A stretch of DNA of 64,000 bases from Bacteroidia bacterium. GTDB lineage: Bacteria; Bacteroidota; Bacteroidia; J057. The position numbers and the translations under genes are program-made. Below, in pieces: positions 34,901 through 43,128 of the stretch (the first letter of the stretch is position 1; each line of letters starts with the position of its first letter). Location: the NCBI GenBank assembly GCA_030430205.1, contig JAUIGE010000014.1, positions 62,001 through 126,000 of the forward strand, in the 5' to 3' direction. The notes under the pieces are model-generated. The model did no database searches. It was not told the DNA's origin and saw only the letters and a program-made list of their open reading frames with translations.

Positions 34901-36511
34901 CTTCCTCACCAATTCAGGCTCGATACCGCCATCTGGCAAAATACAGGCATTTTTGGTGGCCTGGCCGCGGGTAGCTATCTTGTCACAATACAGGACGATA
35001 GCCTCTGTGTGACCGAAGTTTCAGTAGTAATAAGTCAACCGGATTCACTGGTTCTCAGCCCCGGCCTCATAAAAGGCATTGCCTGCCACGGCGATACCGA
35101 TGGCTATATCCGCCTGGCGACTACAGGCGGAACTGCGCCTTTTCAATATTCCCTCCTGGCACGTCCACCACAGGCTGACAGCCTGTTTACGGACCTTGGC
35201 CCAGGGATATATCCCTTTCTGGTAGTGGATGACCATCTCTGTCAGGACAGCCTGACGGTGGTGCTGACGGAGCCCGATCCGCTGAAAGCGACGATAGCCG
35301 CGCAGCGGGATGTGGATTGCTTTGGCAATGACAATGGGTTTTTCCATCTCGCCATCAGCGGCGGCAGCTGGCCTTTTTCTTATCTTGTGAATGGCAATCC
35401 CGCTGTTCAGGATAGCATTTTCACAGGCCTTTCGCCCCAAATCTATCAGATCATCGTGCGGGATGACAGCAGCTGTACGGATAGCCTGAGCCTGGAGATA
35501 GGAGAACCGGACTTATTGACCGTTGATATCAGCAAAGAGGATTTGCGCTGCTTTGAGGACAATTCGGGCCAGGCTTTGGCGAATATTGCCGGAGGAGTCC
35601 TTCCTTATCAGGTAAATTGGAACAGCCAGCCCGGGCAGACAACTGCCCAGGCAAGCGGATTGCCGGCAGGCACTTTTATCGTGACGATCTCGGACAGCAA
35701 TGGCTGCATCGCTCGCGATACCACTACCCTCCTGCAGCCTCCCCTGCTGACGATCAGGATCGTTGAAGGCTCTATAGCGGAAGCTTTTTGCGATTGGGCA
35801 AATGGACAGGCGGTTGTTTTTGCCGAAGGAGGCGTCTTGCCTTATGGCTACCGCTGGAGCGGCCTGCCGCTCATAGAGCCAAATTCCGACAGCTTGCCAT
35901 CGGGCAGCTATACTGTAACCGTGACCGACGATCACGGCTGTCAGGACAGCCTGGAGGTTTTCATTCCGCATGTACCGCCACCTTCGCCTTCTTTTATCAC
36001 AGAACCGACATTTGAAGATTCTATTTTGCTTTCCAAAGCAAACATCCGCTTCATCAATACCAGCGAAGGGGCTGTCGCCTGGCAATGGGTTTTGGGGGAT
36101 GGAAATGGCTCTTCACTTGAAGAACCGACCCATACCTACCTGGAGCCGGGAGTCTATGCTGTGACCCTCACAGCCTATAATGAATACTTCGTTTGCCCGG
36201 TGGATACGACGCTTTTGCTACATATCATTCCCGACGGGAAGCTCTTTTTCCCCAACGCTTTCACGCCCAATGGCGATGGCTATAATGACATTTTCTACCT
36301 GAAAGGCGAAGGTATAGCAGAGATGGAATGGGCGATTTACAATCGCTGGGGCAGGCAGATCGCTCTGATCCGCGACCCCAGCCGGGGCTGGGATGGCTCG
36401 GATGAAAAGGGCCAGGCTGTGCCTGAGGGGGTGTATGTATATGCTGTGAAGCTTCGCTTCCATGATGGCAGCTCGCTAGAGCGAGCGGGGACGATCACGG
36501 TTATTCGGTAG
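31946..36511 (+). CDS. T9SS-secreted surface protein with SprB repeats and gliding-motility C-terminal domain
   Basis: 1521 aa, from a signal peptide (LFILFLLGLLLSNLLPAQ). Residues 20-275 form a beta-propeller-like region (DUF6923 type). Then a DUF11-like domain appears (KLQKYATPELLKPCEKFTYT), followed by Ig-like modules (ADHPAVYYVWNDGF). From about 635 come nine SprB-type repeats, recognisable by VDCFG..GT/GA..GG..PY (for example VDCFGSTTGTLSVLASGG). Next is a PKD domain near 1350-1420 (FINTSEGAVAWQWVLGDGNG). The last 90 residues are the gliding motility-associated type B sorting domain (LFFPNAFTPNGDGYNDIFYL, YNRWGRQI, GVYVYAVKLRF). Known relatives are surface adhesins moved by the gliding machinery. 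Confidence 0.93.
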   Translation: MQKRLFILFLLGLLLSNLLPAQTPFVCDGSFYLSLSNGGTSQFYRVIRDPASGTISFSSLPNSAGLTINAIGYRVTDNFIYGMDPNSGELYRIDASGIATYLTDIAIIPNNARTYVGEVTPDGQFLVLLIKAGNGQPDYAMVKVDLNSPTYAATLTNLRSQSSNGTAAPNIGTADITIDPITGLVYGYDERNQKLVTVDVNTGLVDDVSFPANQHADVLGAMFYDAFGNLYGYGRPNGGNSQNTFYTINKTAGTLAVQLTGPGASGNDGCSCPYTVKLQKYATPELLKPCEKFTYTFRIANVTGFPLQDIRLEDTLPAGITFGAVLRNPFGGTFQNMGNGVILFDNLTIPLGVDSIIVEAVVDTLARGHYVNQASLHGLPLALGFSTLSDYPFSAVEPDPTPLTVDSVIIDPPNERIGICKGESVQISAADHPAVYYVWNDGFQGHTRAVTEEGVYSVRAHGCEVVLDTFEIYFHPKPVLQISPDTFICAGSTIRISASGADSIYRWVFQPGLTNAFIANPIVGPPQSTTFTVVGTNTYGCKDTASVFVEVKPLPVVDAGPDLTVCPSESIRLQANLASSVFPLWQPANGLNDSLAIRPLFTSFGPGTFSYTLEGTDIFGCKAVDQMRITVIDFWAKNTKTNISCFGFANGRIFSEVKGISPFSYSLVDNLGNTLLQQSSAKDSLTFNGLAPGAYQIIIRDAGGCSDTSAVITITQPASPLSAVTLSLSNVDCFGSTTGTLSVLASGGSAPYLYSLFGTSYGPSGNFTGLGAREYKIRIRDSLGCSHIHKDTIRTPTGLFGVVDLEKWAACFGDSTGAVTLSAHGGSGPYTYSYDGVNFSANRTLTGLPAGTYSASIRDANGCLASFPFAIGEPPLLQSSIAVQKDVDCFGQPHGALWLDVTGGTPLPRYQFYLNGAYAGDRPLLDSLLAGSYRLLIEDDSLCRDTLRFVISEPPALLANIDQQENVRCYGEANGAVQIAATGGVLPHQFRLDTAIWQNTGIFGGLAAGSYLVTIQDDSLCVTEVSVVISQPDSLVLSPGLIKGIACHGDTDGYIRLATTGGTAPFQYSLLARPPQADSLFTDLGPGIYPFLVVDDHLCQDSLTVVLTEPDPLKATIAAQRDVDCFGNDNGFFHLAISGGSWPFSYLVNGNPAVQDSIFTGLSPQIYQIIVRDDSSCTDSLSLEIGEPDLLTVDISKEDLRCFEDNSGQALANIAGGVLPYQVNWNSQPGQTTAQASGLPAGTFIVTISDSNGCIARDTTTLLQPPLLTIRIVEGSIAEAFCDWANGQAVVFAEGGVLPYGYRWSGLPLIEPNSDSLPSGSYTVTVTDDHGCQDSLEVFIPHVPPPSPSFITEPTFEDSILLSKANIRFINTSEGAVAWQWVLGDGNGSSLEEPTHTYLEPGVYAVTLTAYNEYFVCPVDTTLLLHIIPDGKLFFPNAFTPNGDGYNDIFYLKGEGIAEMEWAIYNRWGRQIALIRDPSRGWDGSDEKGQAVPEGVYVYAVKLRFHDGSSLERAGTITVIR

Positions 36512-36654
36512 AAACCCTTCCATTCACCTAGTCTTGCGGTAATCCAAGCAGCCCATTTGAGGCCCTGTGGGTCATAGGGAGATTGCTCGCCTTATTTCTG
36601 TTGGTTTGAAAAGTTGTTCAAAAATCAAGAAGCCACATCCTCCTGGTGATCCTG

Positions 36655-38397
36655 ATGGCTGAATACCCTATATTTGCCCTTCCCATTTTTGGGACCAGCA
36701 AAAATAACTCAAACATCAAAAAATTGTCCCATTTTCAATATTTCAAAGAAGATGTCTCCGGGATAGCGCTTCCCGGAAAATTTACTTTCCCGTTTTATTA
36801 CGAACCGCATCCGCTTGCCGTCCTTGCGGCCAGGGAAGTACAGGCATATTTGGAAAATCAAGCTGATTTTGAGCACGATTTTGGGCTGGATAGCAAGCCC
36901 GAGGATTCGGCAAGGGGGAAGATGTTTGGGGTTTTGGTGGTAAAAAATGCCCAGGGGGAAGTGGGCTATCTGGCGGCTTTTTCCGGCAATCTGGCAGACA
37001 AAAGTCTGCCGGACAAATTTGTCCCCCCGCTTTTTGACCTGCACAGACCGGGGAGTTTTTTTCGGGAAGGAGAAGATGAGTTAAACGCCATCAACCTGCA
37101 AATCAAAAAGCTGGAGGAAAACCCGCTTTTTATTGAATTACAAAAAACGGTCGAAGCGAAAACGCTTTCCGTAGAGGCAGAATTACAAGAACAAAAAGAG
37201 GCACTGAAACTGGCGAAAAAAGCCAGAAAGCTTAAGCGCAAAGAGGCTGAGATCAGCCTCAGCCCGGAAGCCTTTCTTACCTTCAATGAAAGCCTGAGGC
37301 AGGAGAGCCTGAAAGGTCAATTTTTGTATAAAAAACTCACCGCAGATCGCAGGGAAGAACTCCTGCCCTACCAGCAGGAGCTGGAAGTTTTTACGGATAA
37401 AATAGCTGAGCTGAAAGCCGAAAGGAAAAGCAAATCAGGGAAGCTGCAACAGAAATTATTTGACCAATACCAGTTTTTAAATCAGCAAAAAACAGCGAAA
37501 GGCTTAACGGAAATTTTTCCCCATACCGAAGAGCAAAAGCCACCAGCCGGAGCGGGGGATTGTTCTGCGCCCAAATTATTGCAGTATGCCTTTTACAATG
37601 AGCTAAAGCCCCTGGCCATGGCTGAATTTTGGTGGGGCATCTCCCCCAAAACAGAAGTCAGAAAGCACCAGCATTACTACCCTGCCTGCTACGGCAGATG
37701 CAAACCTATCCTGGAGCACATGCTGGATGGCATTGAAATGGATGAAAGTCCGCTCGCGCAAAAGCCCGAAAGCAGCATCCGAATAGAGATCGTCTTTGAA
37801 GATGATGCACTGCTTGTCATCAACAAACCCCCGGAATTACTGTCCATTCCCGGGAAAGACGTTTCTGATTCGGTTTTTACACGCATGAAAAGCATGTTTC
37901 CTCAGGCTACGGGCCCTTTACTTGTGCATCGCCTGGATATGTCTACTTCGGGCATTTTACTGATAGCCAAGACCAAAGAAGCCCACAAAAAAATACAAAG
38001 CCAGTTTATAAGAAGGACGATTAAAAAGCGCTATGTAGCTCTGCTGGATGGCATCATCGAGCAAAATGAAGGCGAGATCGACCTACCCCTGCGGGTAGAT
38101 TTGGATGACCGCCCCAGGCAATTGGTTTGTCATGAGCATGGGAAAAAAGCAAAAACGAAATGGAAAAAGGTCGGGCAATCTGATGGCAAGACAAAAGTCC
38201 ATCTGTATCCCATTACAGGCAGAACGCACCAATTAAGGATACATGCTTCGCATCCCATGGGCTTAAATACCCCCATTTTGGGAGATGATCTCTATGGCAA
38301 AAGAGCTGACAGATTGCATCTGCATGCAGAGTTTATTGAATTTTACCATCCCTCGACGCGGGAGAAAATGAGTTTTACGGTTGAAGCTGAATTCTAA
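36655..38397 (+). CDS. RluA-family RNA pseudouridine synthase with a long N-terminal extension
   Basis: 580 aa from the ATG at 36655 (an in-frame GTG lies at 36646). The C-terminal 210 residues are the catalytic domain: LLVHRLDMSTSGILLIAKT with catalytic Asp428 in HRLD, then KKRYVALLDG and GRTHQLRIHASHP. The first 370 residues are not part of the core. They include a charged coiled coil (about 140-275: EENPLFIELQKTVEAKTLSV, KKARKLKRKEAEISL) and a small domain before the catalytic part that ends HQHYYPACYGRCKPILEHML. The enzyme converts uridine to pseudouridine in rRNA or tRNA; the target is not deducible. Long forms of this kind are seen in several gammaproteobacteria and Bacteroidota. Confidence 0.9.
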   Translation: MAEYPIFALPIFGTSKNNSNIKKLSHFQYFKEDVSGIALPGKFTFPFYYEPHPLAVLAAREVQAYLENQADFEHDFGLDSKPEDSARGKMFGVLVVKNAQGEVGYLAAFSGNLADKSLPDKFVPPLFDLHRPGSFFREGEDELNAINLQIKKLEENPLFIELQKTVEAKTLSVEAELQEQKEALKLAKKARKLKRKEAEISLSPEAFLTFNESLRQESLKGQFLYKKLTADRREELLPYQQELEVFTDKIAELKAERKSKSGKLQQKLFDQYQFLNQQKTAKGLTEIFPHTEEQKPPAGAGDCSAPKLLQYAFYNELKPLAMAEFWWGISPKTEVRKHQHYYPACYGRCKPILEHMLDGIEMDESPLAQKPESSIRIEIVFEDDALLVINKPPELLSIPGKDVSDSVFTRMKSMFPQATGPLLVHRLDMSTSGILLIAKTKEAHKKIQSQFIRRTIKKRYVALLDGIIEQNEGEIDLPLRVDLDDRPRQLVCHEHGKKAKTKWKKVGQSDGKTKVHLYPITGRTHQLRIHASHPMGLNTPILGDDLYGKRADRLHLHAEFIEFYHPSTREKMSFTVEAEF

Positions 38398-38471
38398 TTC
38401 GTTCAATAAATCTCAAATCAGAACATTTTCGCTATTTTGAGGACTTTTCACTCCAAACAATTGTAGCGGGA

Positions 38472-40700
38472 ATGGATTTACACGAAATACCACAGAATGG
38501 GTGGAAAGGGATTATCTCAAATTGGCGATCGGATTTTCTGGCGGCAATTAGTGTCTCTCTGGTGGCCTTGCCCCTGGGCTTAGGGGTCGCAGCAGCTTCA
38601 GGCGCTGAACCCATTGCGGGCTTAATCTCCGCCATTATTGGCGGCCTTATAGCAACCCCTTTCAGGGGGAGTCATCTCGCTATCAATGGCCCCGCAGCGG
38701 GCCTGATCGCAGTCATACTTTCAGCCATTTATTCGCTAAATGATGGAACTGGCCAGACGCTCAATTATGTATTTGCAGCAGTCTGCATTGCCGGACTCAT
38801 CCAGGTCATCCTGGGTATCTCAAAACTCGGCCGTATAGCAGAGAGCATCCCTTCCTCTGTCATACAAGGTATCATGGTGGCCATTGGTATCATCATTTTT
38901 TCTACCCAGATACATGTCGCCATGGGTACCCACCCCATAGAAAAAGACACCATCGGGCTTCTGAAAGCCATCGCGAAACAGATCCCGAATATTCACCCGG
39001 TGATACTGGGGATCTCAGTGCTTGGAGTTATACTGCTGGTTGTCATTCCCAAAATACAATCCAGGCTGTTGCATTATTTCCCGGCTTCTCTCTGGGTATT
39101 GGTTATGTCTATTATCGCGGCCTACGCCTTCAATTTTTTTGAAGCGCACAGCCTTCAGATTGGCAGCAAAACCTATGAGCTTGGGCCTCAACAACTGATC
39201 AGGATTCCTGACAATCTGCTTGACGCCTTCGTATATCCCAATTTCAGCAGAATCGGTGACTACAGATTTTGGCTGGTGGTCCTGTCGATTTGCCTGATCG
39301 CTTCCATCCAGACTTTAGCCATGGCCAAAGCAGTTGATAAACTCGATCCCTACAAGCGGAAGACAAATCTGAACAAAGATTTGATCGGGGTAGGACTGGC
39401 CACTGCCGTGGCAGGTGCTATAGGCGGCCTGCCGATCATCACCGTCATCGTGCGCAGCACCGTCAACGTTAACAACAATGCGAAGACCAAATGGTCTAAT
39501 TTTTACCACAGCATCCTGATTATTGTCTTCCTGCTGGCTTTGGCGCCAGTCATACAAAAAATCCCTCTTGCAGCCCTGGCTGCGATCCTGGTGTATATCG
39601 GGTTTAGGCTGGCTTCTCCAGTCGTCTTCAGGAAAATCTATGAAATGGGACTGGAGCAACTCATCTTCATGGTCGTGACCATTGTTATCACCCTCTATTC
39701 AGATTTATTGATGGGGATAATCGGCGGGACATTGTTCACTTTGCTTGTGCATATTTTGCTGTCAAGAATGCCCGTGGGGGAGTTTTTTAAGGAGACCTTT
39801 TCCAATAAAACCAATGTTTTTGTCACCAAAGAAGGGAATTATACTTTGCAGATAGAAGGCATTGCCAGCTTTCTAAATATCCCACGGATCGGCAAACTGA
39901 CCAGCAATATCCCCGCCGGTGCGAGTGTAAATATTGATTTATCCAAAACGAGACTTGTCGGCACTACCTTTTTGGAATACCTCCTGGATTATGTAAAAAT
40001 GCAACAGGATACCGGAGGTGAGGTAACGATAAGGGGATTGGAATCTCATGTATCTTCTTCTCAGCACAACAGAGCCCTGAAAATTTCCCTCAACACTTTT
40101 GCGGCCAAACTGTCTCCCCGACAAATCCGGCTCCAAAATCTGGTGGAAGAGAAGGGTTACCAATATGCAAACCAGGTAGATTGGAATACCTCCTACCTGA
40201 GAAATTTTCACTTTTTTGAAATCAGACCGATAGAACGAAAATCAAATTGTATAAAAGGAAGATTTAAGGAGCTGAACATCGACTGGGAAATAGCCGATGT
40301 GACTTTCAGCGAAGGAGCAGGTTTTACCGCTGAAGTATTCAATACTACCGTGATGGTATTAAGATTGAATAAAAAAATTCCTATATTCTCTCTTGAAAAG
40401 GAAGGCCTTTTTGAGAAAATCTTTGACAGAGTCATGGCCTTTACGGGATACAAAGACATTGACTTTAAGATGTACTCTGATTTCTCCAAAAAATTCCTGC
40501 TTATGGGAAAAGATGAACAGGAAATCAGGGAATTTTTTAGCAGCAAAGTCATTCGTTTCTTCGAAAACCACCAGATCTATCATTTAGAAAGCAATGGAGA
40601 GGCCATTGTGATTTTTGATAGAATCAAATTGGCCAGAACAGATGAGACCATCGCATTAATCGATTACGGAGAGGAGCTTGCCCATTTATTGGATAAATAG
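38472..40700 (+). CDS. SulP/SLC26-family anion transporter with STAS and extra C-terminal domain
   Basis: 742 aa. The membrane part has the family signature near the start (FLAAISVSLVALPLGLGVAAASGAEP) and a total of 10-14 spans to about residue 430. Then comes a STAS-like domain (about 455-540: VNIDLSKTRLVGTTFLEYLL). About 190 further residues follow that are not usual for the family (FHFFEIRPIERKSNCIKGRF to LIDYGEELAHLLDK). SulP proteins move sulfate, bicarbonate or other anions. The next gene is an AraC regulator only 15 bases downstream, which probably belongs to the same transcript. No carbonic anhydrase gene is adjacent. Confidence 0.9.
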   Translation: MDLHEIPQNGWKGIISNWRSDFLAAISVSLVALPLGLGVAAASGAEPIAGLISAIIGGLIATPFRGSHLAINGPAAGLIAVILSAIYSLNDGTGQTLNYVFAAVCIAGLIQVILGISKLGRIAESIPSSVIQGIMVAIGIIIFSTQIHVAMGTHPIEKDTIGLLKAIAKQIPNIHPVILGISVLGVILLVVIPKIQSRLLHYFPASLWVLVMSIIAAYAFNFFEAHSLQIGSKTYELGPQQLIRIPDNLLDAFVYPNFSRIGDYRFWLVVLSICLIASIQTLAMAKAVDKLDPYKRKTNLNKDLIGVGLATAVAGAIGGLPIITVIVRSTVNVNNNAKTKWSNFYHSILIIVFLLALAPVIQKIPLAALAAILVYIGFRLASPVVFRKIYEMGLEQLIFMVVTIVITLYSDLLMGIIGGTLFTLLVHILLSRMPVGEFFKETFSNKTNVFVTKEGNYTLQIEGIASFLNIPRIGKLTSNIPAGASVNIDLSKTRLVGTTFLEYLLDYVKMQQDTGGEVTIRGLESHVSSSQHNRALKISLNTFAAKLSPRQIRLQNLVEEKGYQYANQVDWNTSYLRNFHFFEIRPIERKSNCIKGRFKELNIDWEIADVTFSEGAGFTAEVFNTTVMVLRLNKKIPIFSLEKEGLFEKIFDRVMAFTGYKDIDFKMYSDFSKKFLLMGKDEQEIREFFSSKVIRFFENHQIYHLESNGEAIVIFDRIKLARTDETIALIDYGEELAHLLDK

Positions 40701-40715
40701 CAAAAAGTACCGCTC

Positions 40716-41519
40716 ATGGAATTCAGAGAATATATACCGACCAAACTCAATCATCTGGTTTATTCGATCTTCGAAAGAAAGGTATCTGCTCCCATGAAAA
40801 TACAGATGCTGCCTGATGCTACGGTCTCTTTGATTTTTTATCTCGGCGACAAAATAGAAAGTGCGATAGGGAAAAATATGGATTCCAATAAATTTAATCC
40901 CACCGAGAGGTTTTGCTTTTTCACCGGTTTACACACCGAGCCTCTGTATTTTCAGATGGGAGGCCTTCACTCCATTGGGCTCAATATGCATCCTTCTGCA
41001 ATCAAGACATTTTGGGGCATGCCTGTAAAGGAGTTTCAGGATGTCGTGGTGGGTTGGGAATTGGAAAAGGAGCTCTCTTATATCGAAGACCATATCAAAA
41101 GCATGAATGGTTTTCTGGAAAGGGCATATTGGCTGGAAAACTATTTTTCCAATAAACTAAAAGGTATTGACACCTCTTATTCCCTCAATCTGAATAAGAT
41201 CATGGTTCAGATGGAAAAAGATGTTATCAGGGGAAAAAGGGCGAATATAGATGCCTATTCAGGCTATAGCAAGATGCACACGCATCGGATTTTTAAGGAG
41301 TGGATGGGCTTGACGCCCGGCAAATTGTTGCGCTACAGGCAGTTTCTCCATGCCATTCAACTCATGCATCAAAGCGATATGAGCCTTACCCAGATCGCCT
41401 ATGAGTGTGGTTTTTACGATCAATCGCATTTTATCAATGTCTTTGAAGAGTTTGCCCACATGACCCCAGGCACCTATCAAAAGAACAAATCCCCCATACC
41501 CGGCATACTCCCCTGGTGA
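40716..41519 (+). CDS. AraC-family transcriptional regulator
   Basis: 267 aa. The C-terminal 90 residues hold the two helix-turn-helix units: YSGYSKMHTHRIFKEWMGLT, and SLTQIAYECGFYDQSHFINV with the family signature GFYDQSHF. The N-terminal 170 residues form a DUF6597-like ligand or signal domain (FREYIPTKLNHLVYSIFERK; HSIGLNMHPSAIKTFWGMPV). It follows the SulP gene by 15 bases and is likely co-expressed. A di-haem cytochrome gene follows 77 bases later and could be under its control. Confidence 0.92.
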   Translation: MEFREYIPTKLNHLVYSIFERKVSAPMKIQMLPDATVSLIFYLGDKIESAIGKNMDSNKFNPTERFCFFTGLHTEPLYFQMGGLHSIGLNMHPSAIKTFWGMPVKEFQDVVVGWELEKELSYIEDHIKSMNGFLERAYWLENYFSNKLKGIDTSYSLNLNKIMVQMEKDVIRGKRANIDAYSGYSKMHTHRIFKEWMGLTPGKLLRYRQFLHAIQLMHQSDMSLTQIAYECGFYDQSHFINVFEEFAHMTPGTYQKNKSPIPGILPW

Positions 41520-41596
41520 GATGTTACTTCTGTACAATTTCCGGCAGATCGAGTCAGCTACTTTTGTCTATCATTCACTGACAAAATGTAGCACTC

Positions 41597-42580
41597 ATGA
41601 AAAAAAAATGGTTAAAAATCCTGCTTTATGTCCTCAGTGGCATCGCCTTATTCATCGTAGGTGCACTTAGCTATGTTAAAGTAGCCTTACCGAATGTGGG
41701 TCCGCCTCCTGTCTGGCAAGTAGAAGGCACCCCAGCGCAAATAGAACGCGGTGCTTACCTGGCAAATGGTGTCATGGTATGCATGCAATGTCACTCCCAG
41801 CGTGACTTTGGGCTATTTGCAGCGCCCAGCAAGGCGGGCACAAGCGGCATGGGCGGAGAAGTCCACGACCAGCGCCTGGGTTTTCCGGGAAGGTATATTT
41901 CCACCAACCTAAGCCCTTATCATCTGGGAGAATGGACGGATGGCGAAATATTCAGGGCAATCACCAGCGGTGTCAGCCGGGATGGCAAAGCCCTCTTTCC
42001 GATTATGCCTCATCCTAATTTTGGGCAACTCGATGAAAAAGACATCAAATCGGTCATCGCTTACCTGCGAACATTGGAGCCGATAGAATATGACCCGGAG
42101 CCTTCCGAATCTGACTTTCCGATGAACTTCATCATCAACCTCATTCCTCAAAAAGCCAACCCCCAAGCCATGCCCTCCAAAAGCGACAAAGTCGCTTACG
42201 GAAAATACCTCATCACCGCAGGTTCCTGCAGCAGTTGTCACACGCTACAAGATGAGCAGGGCTCAGCTATAGGTCCTGAATTTGGCGGGGGAATGGCATT
42301 CCCCCTGGCGGATGGTTCCACTGTAAGGGCTTCCAACCTTACTCCTCATGCCACAGGCATCGGAAGCTGGTCTGCGCAGCAATTTGTCCAACGCTTTAAA
42401 GCGTTTTCCGACAGCAGCTATGTCCCGCACAAAGTAAAACCGGGAGGTTTTCAGACGGTTATGCCCTGGTATAGCTATGCGGAAATGACTGAGGAAGATT
42501 TATCGGCCATATATGAATTCCTGCGATCCGTGCCACCTGCAGATGTGGTCGTGGAAAAATTTACCCCCTCTCTTTTTTAA
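41597..42580 (+). CDS. membrane-anchored di-haem cytochrome c
   Basis: 327 aa. One N-terminal membrane anchor (ILLYVLSGIALFIVGALSYV) and two class I cytochrome c domains: CMQCH at 62-66 and CSSCH at 211-215, with candidate Met axial ligands in FPIMPHPNF and TVMPWYSY. It should sit on the periplasmic side and carry electrons between a dehydrogenase and a terminal oxidase. It is the second protein of this type in the window after the MauG-like one. A membrane protein gene follows by 23 bases. Confidence 0.92.
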   Translation: MKKKWLKILLYVLSGIALFIVGALSYVKVALPNVGPPPVWQVEGTPAQIERGAYLANGVMVCMQCHSQRDFGLFAAPSKAGTSGMGGEVHDQRLGFPGRYISTNLSPYHLGEWTDGEIFRAITSGVSRDGKALFPIMPHPNFGQLDEKDIKSVIAYLRTLEPIEYDPEPSESDFPMNFIINLIPQKANPQAMPSKSDKVAYGKYLITAGSCSSCHTLQDEQGSAIGPEFGGGMAFPLADGSTVRASNLTPHATGIGSWSAQQFVQRFKAFSDSSYVPHKVKPGGFQTVMPWYSYAEMTEEDLSAIYEFLRSVPPADVVVEKFTPSLF

Positions 42581-42603
42581 CCCCTTAACATTTACCATAA
42601 ATT

Positions 42604-43128
42604 ATGAAAACTCAATCCAATCTTATCGCTTCCATCGGCCTGGGAATAGGCGTCATTCTCGGAATGTCCGGCCTTGCTTTTACAGCCCCTACTACTCAAT
42701 TATGCTTATTTGTAATAAGCGGCATAGGCTTCACCACCGGTCTCGCTTTACTCGCCTTCAAATTTTCGAAAGAAAAACAGGAAATCCTGGCCACTGGATT
42801 TTTATTATTCGCCATCGGCGAAGCCATCTCAACCCTGAACGCAGCAGCAGATGAGAAAACAGCAAACGCTGCTTTTGCAGGATGCATGTTGTTCTATTTT
42901 GTAGGCTATCTGTTTATTTGCCTCACGCCTAAATTCCCGCTGTGGACCCGAATAAGTGGGATGGCATCAGCCCTTATTTTTGTGGTAGCTGCCAGCAGAT
43001 TTTACCTCGGATATGGGATTAATTCAGCGGACACCCTGCCCGGCATAGGCTATGGCCTGCTGACCCTTACGATTGTCGGATGGATCGTCTATTTGCTGAG
43101 AGAGCGTCCCATCCTCACTTCCGAATGA
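42604..43128 (+). CDS. hypothetical membrane protein
   Basis: 174 aa with four to six hydrophobic segments (IASIGLGIGVILGMSGLAFT, LCLFVISGIGFTTGLALLAF, MLFYFVGYLFICLTPKF, ISGMASALIFVVAASRFYL, YGLLTLTIVGWIVYLL). No family recognised. It lies 23 bases after the cytochrome gene on the same strand and may be co-transcribed. Its 3' end overlaps the convergent rapA-type gene by 14 bases. Confidence 0.75.
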   Translation: MKTQSNLIASIGLGIGVILGMSGLAFTAPTTQLCLFVISGIGFTTGLALLAFKFSKEKQEILATGFLLFAIGEAISTLNAAADEKTANAAFAGCMLFYFVGYLFICLTPKFPLWTRISGMASALIFVVAASRFYLGYGINSADTLPGIGYGLLTLTIVGWIVYLLRERPILTSE

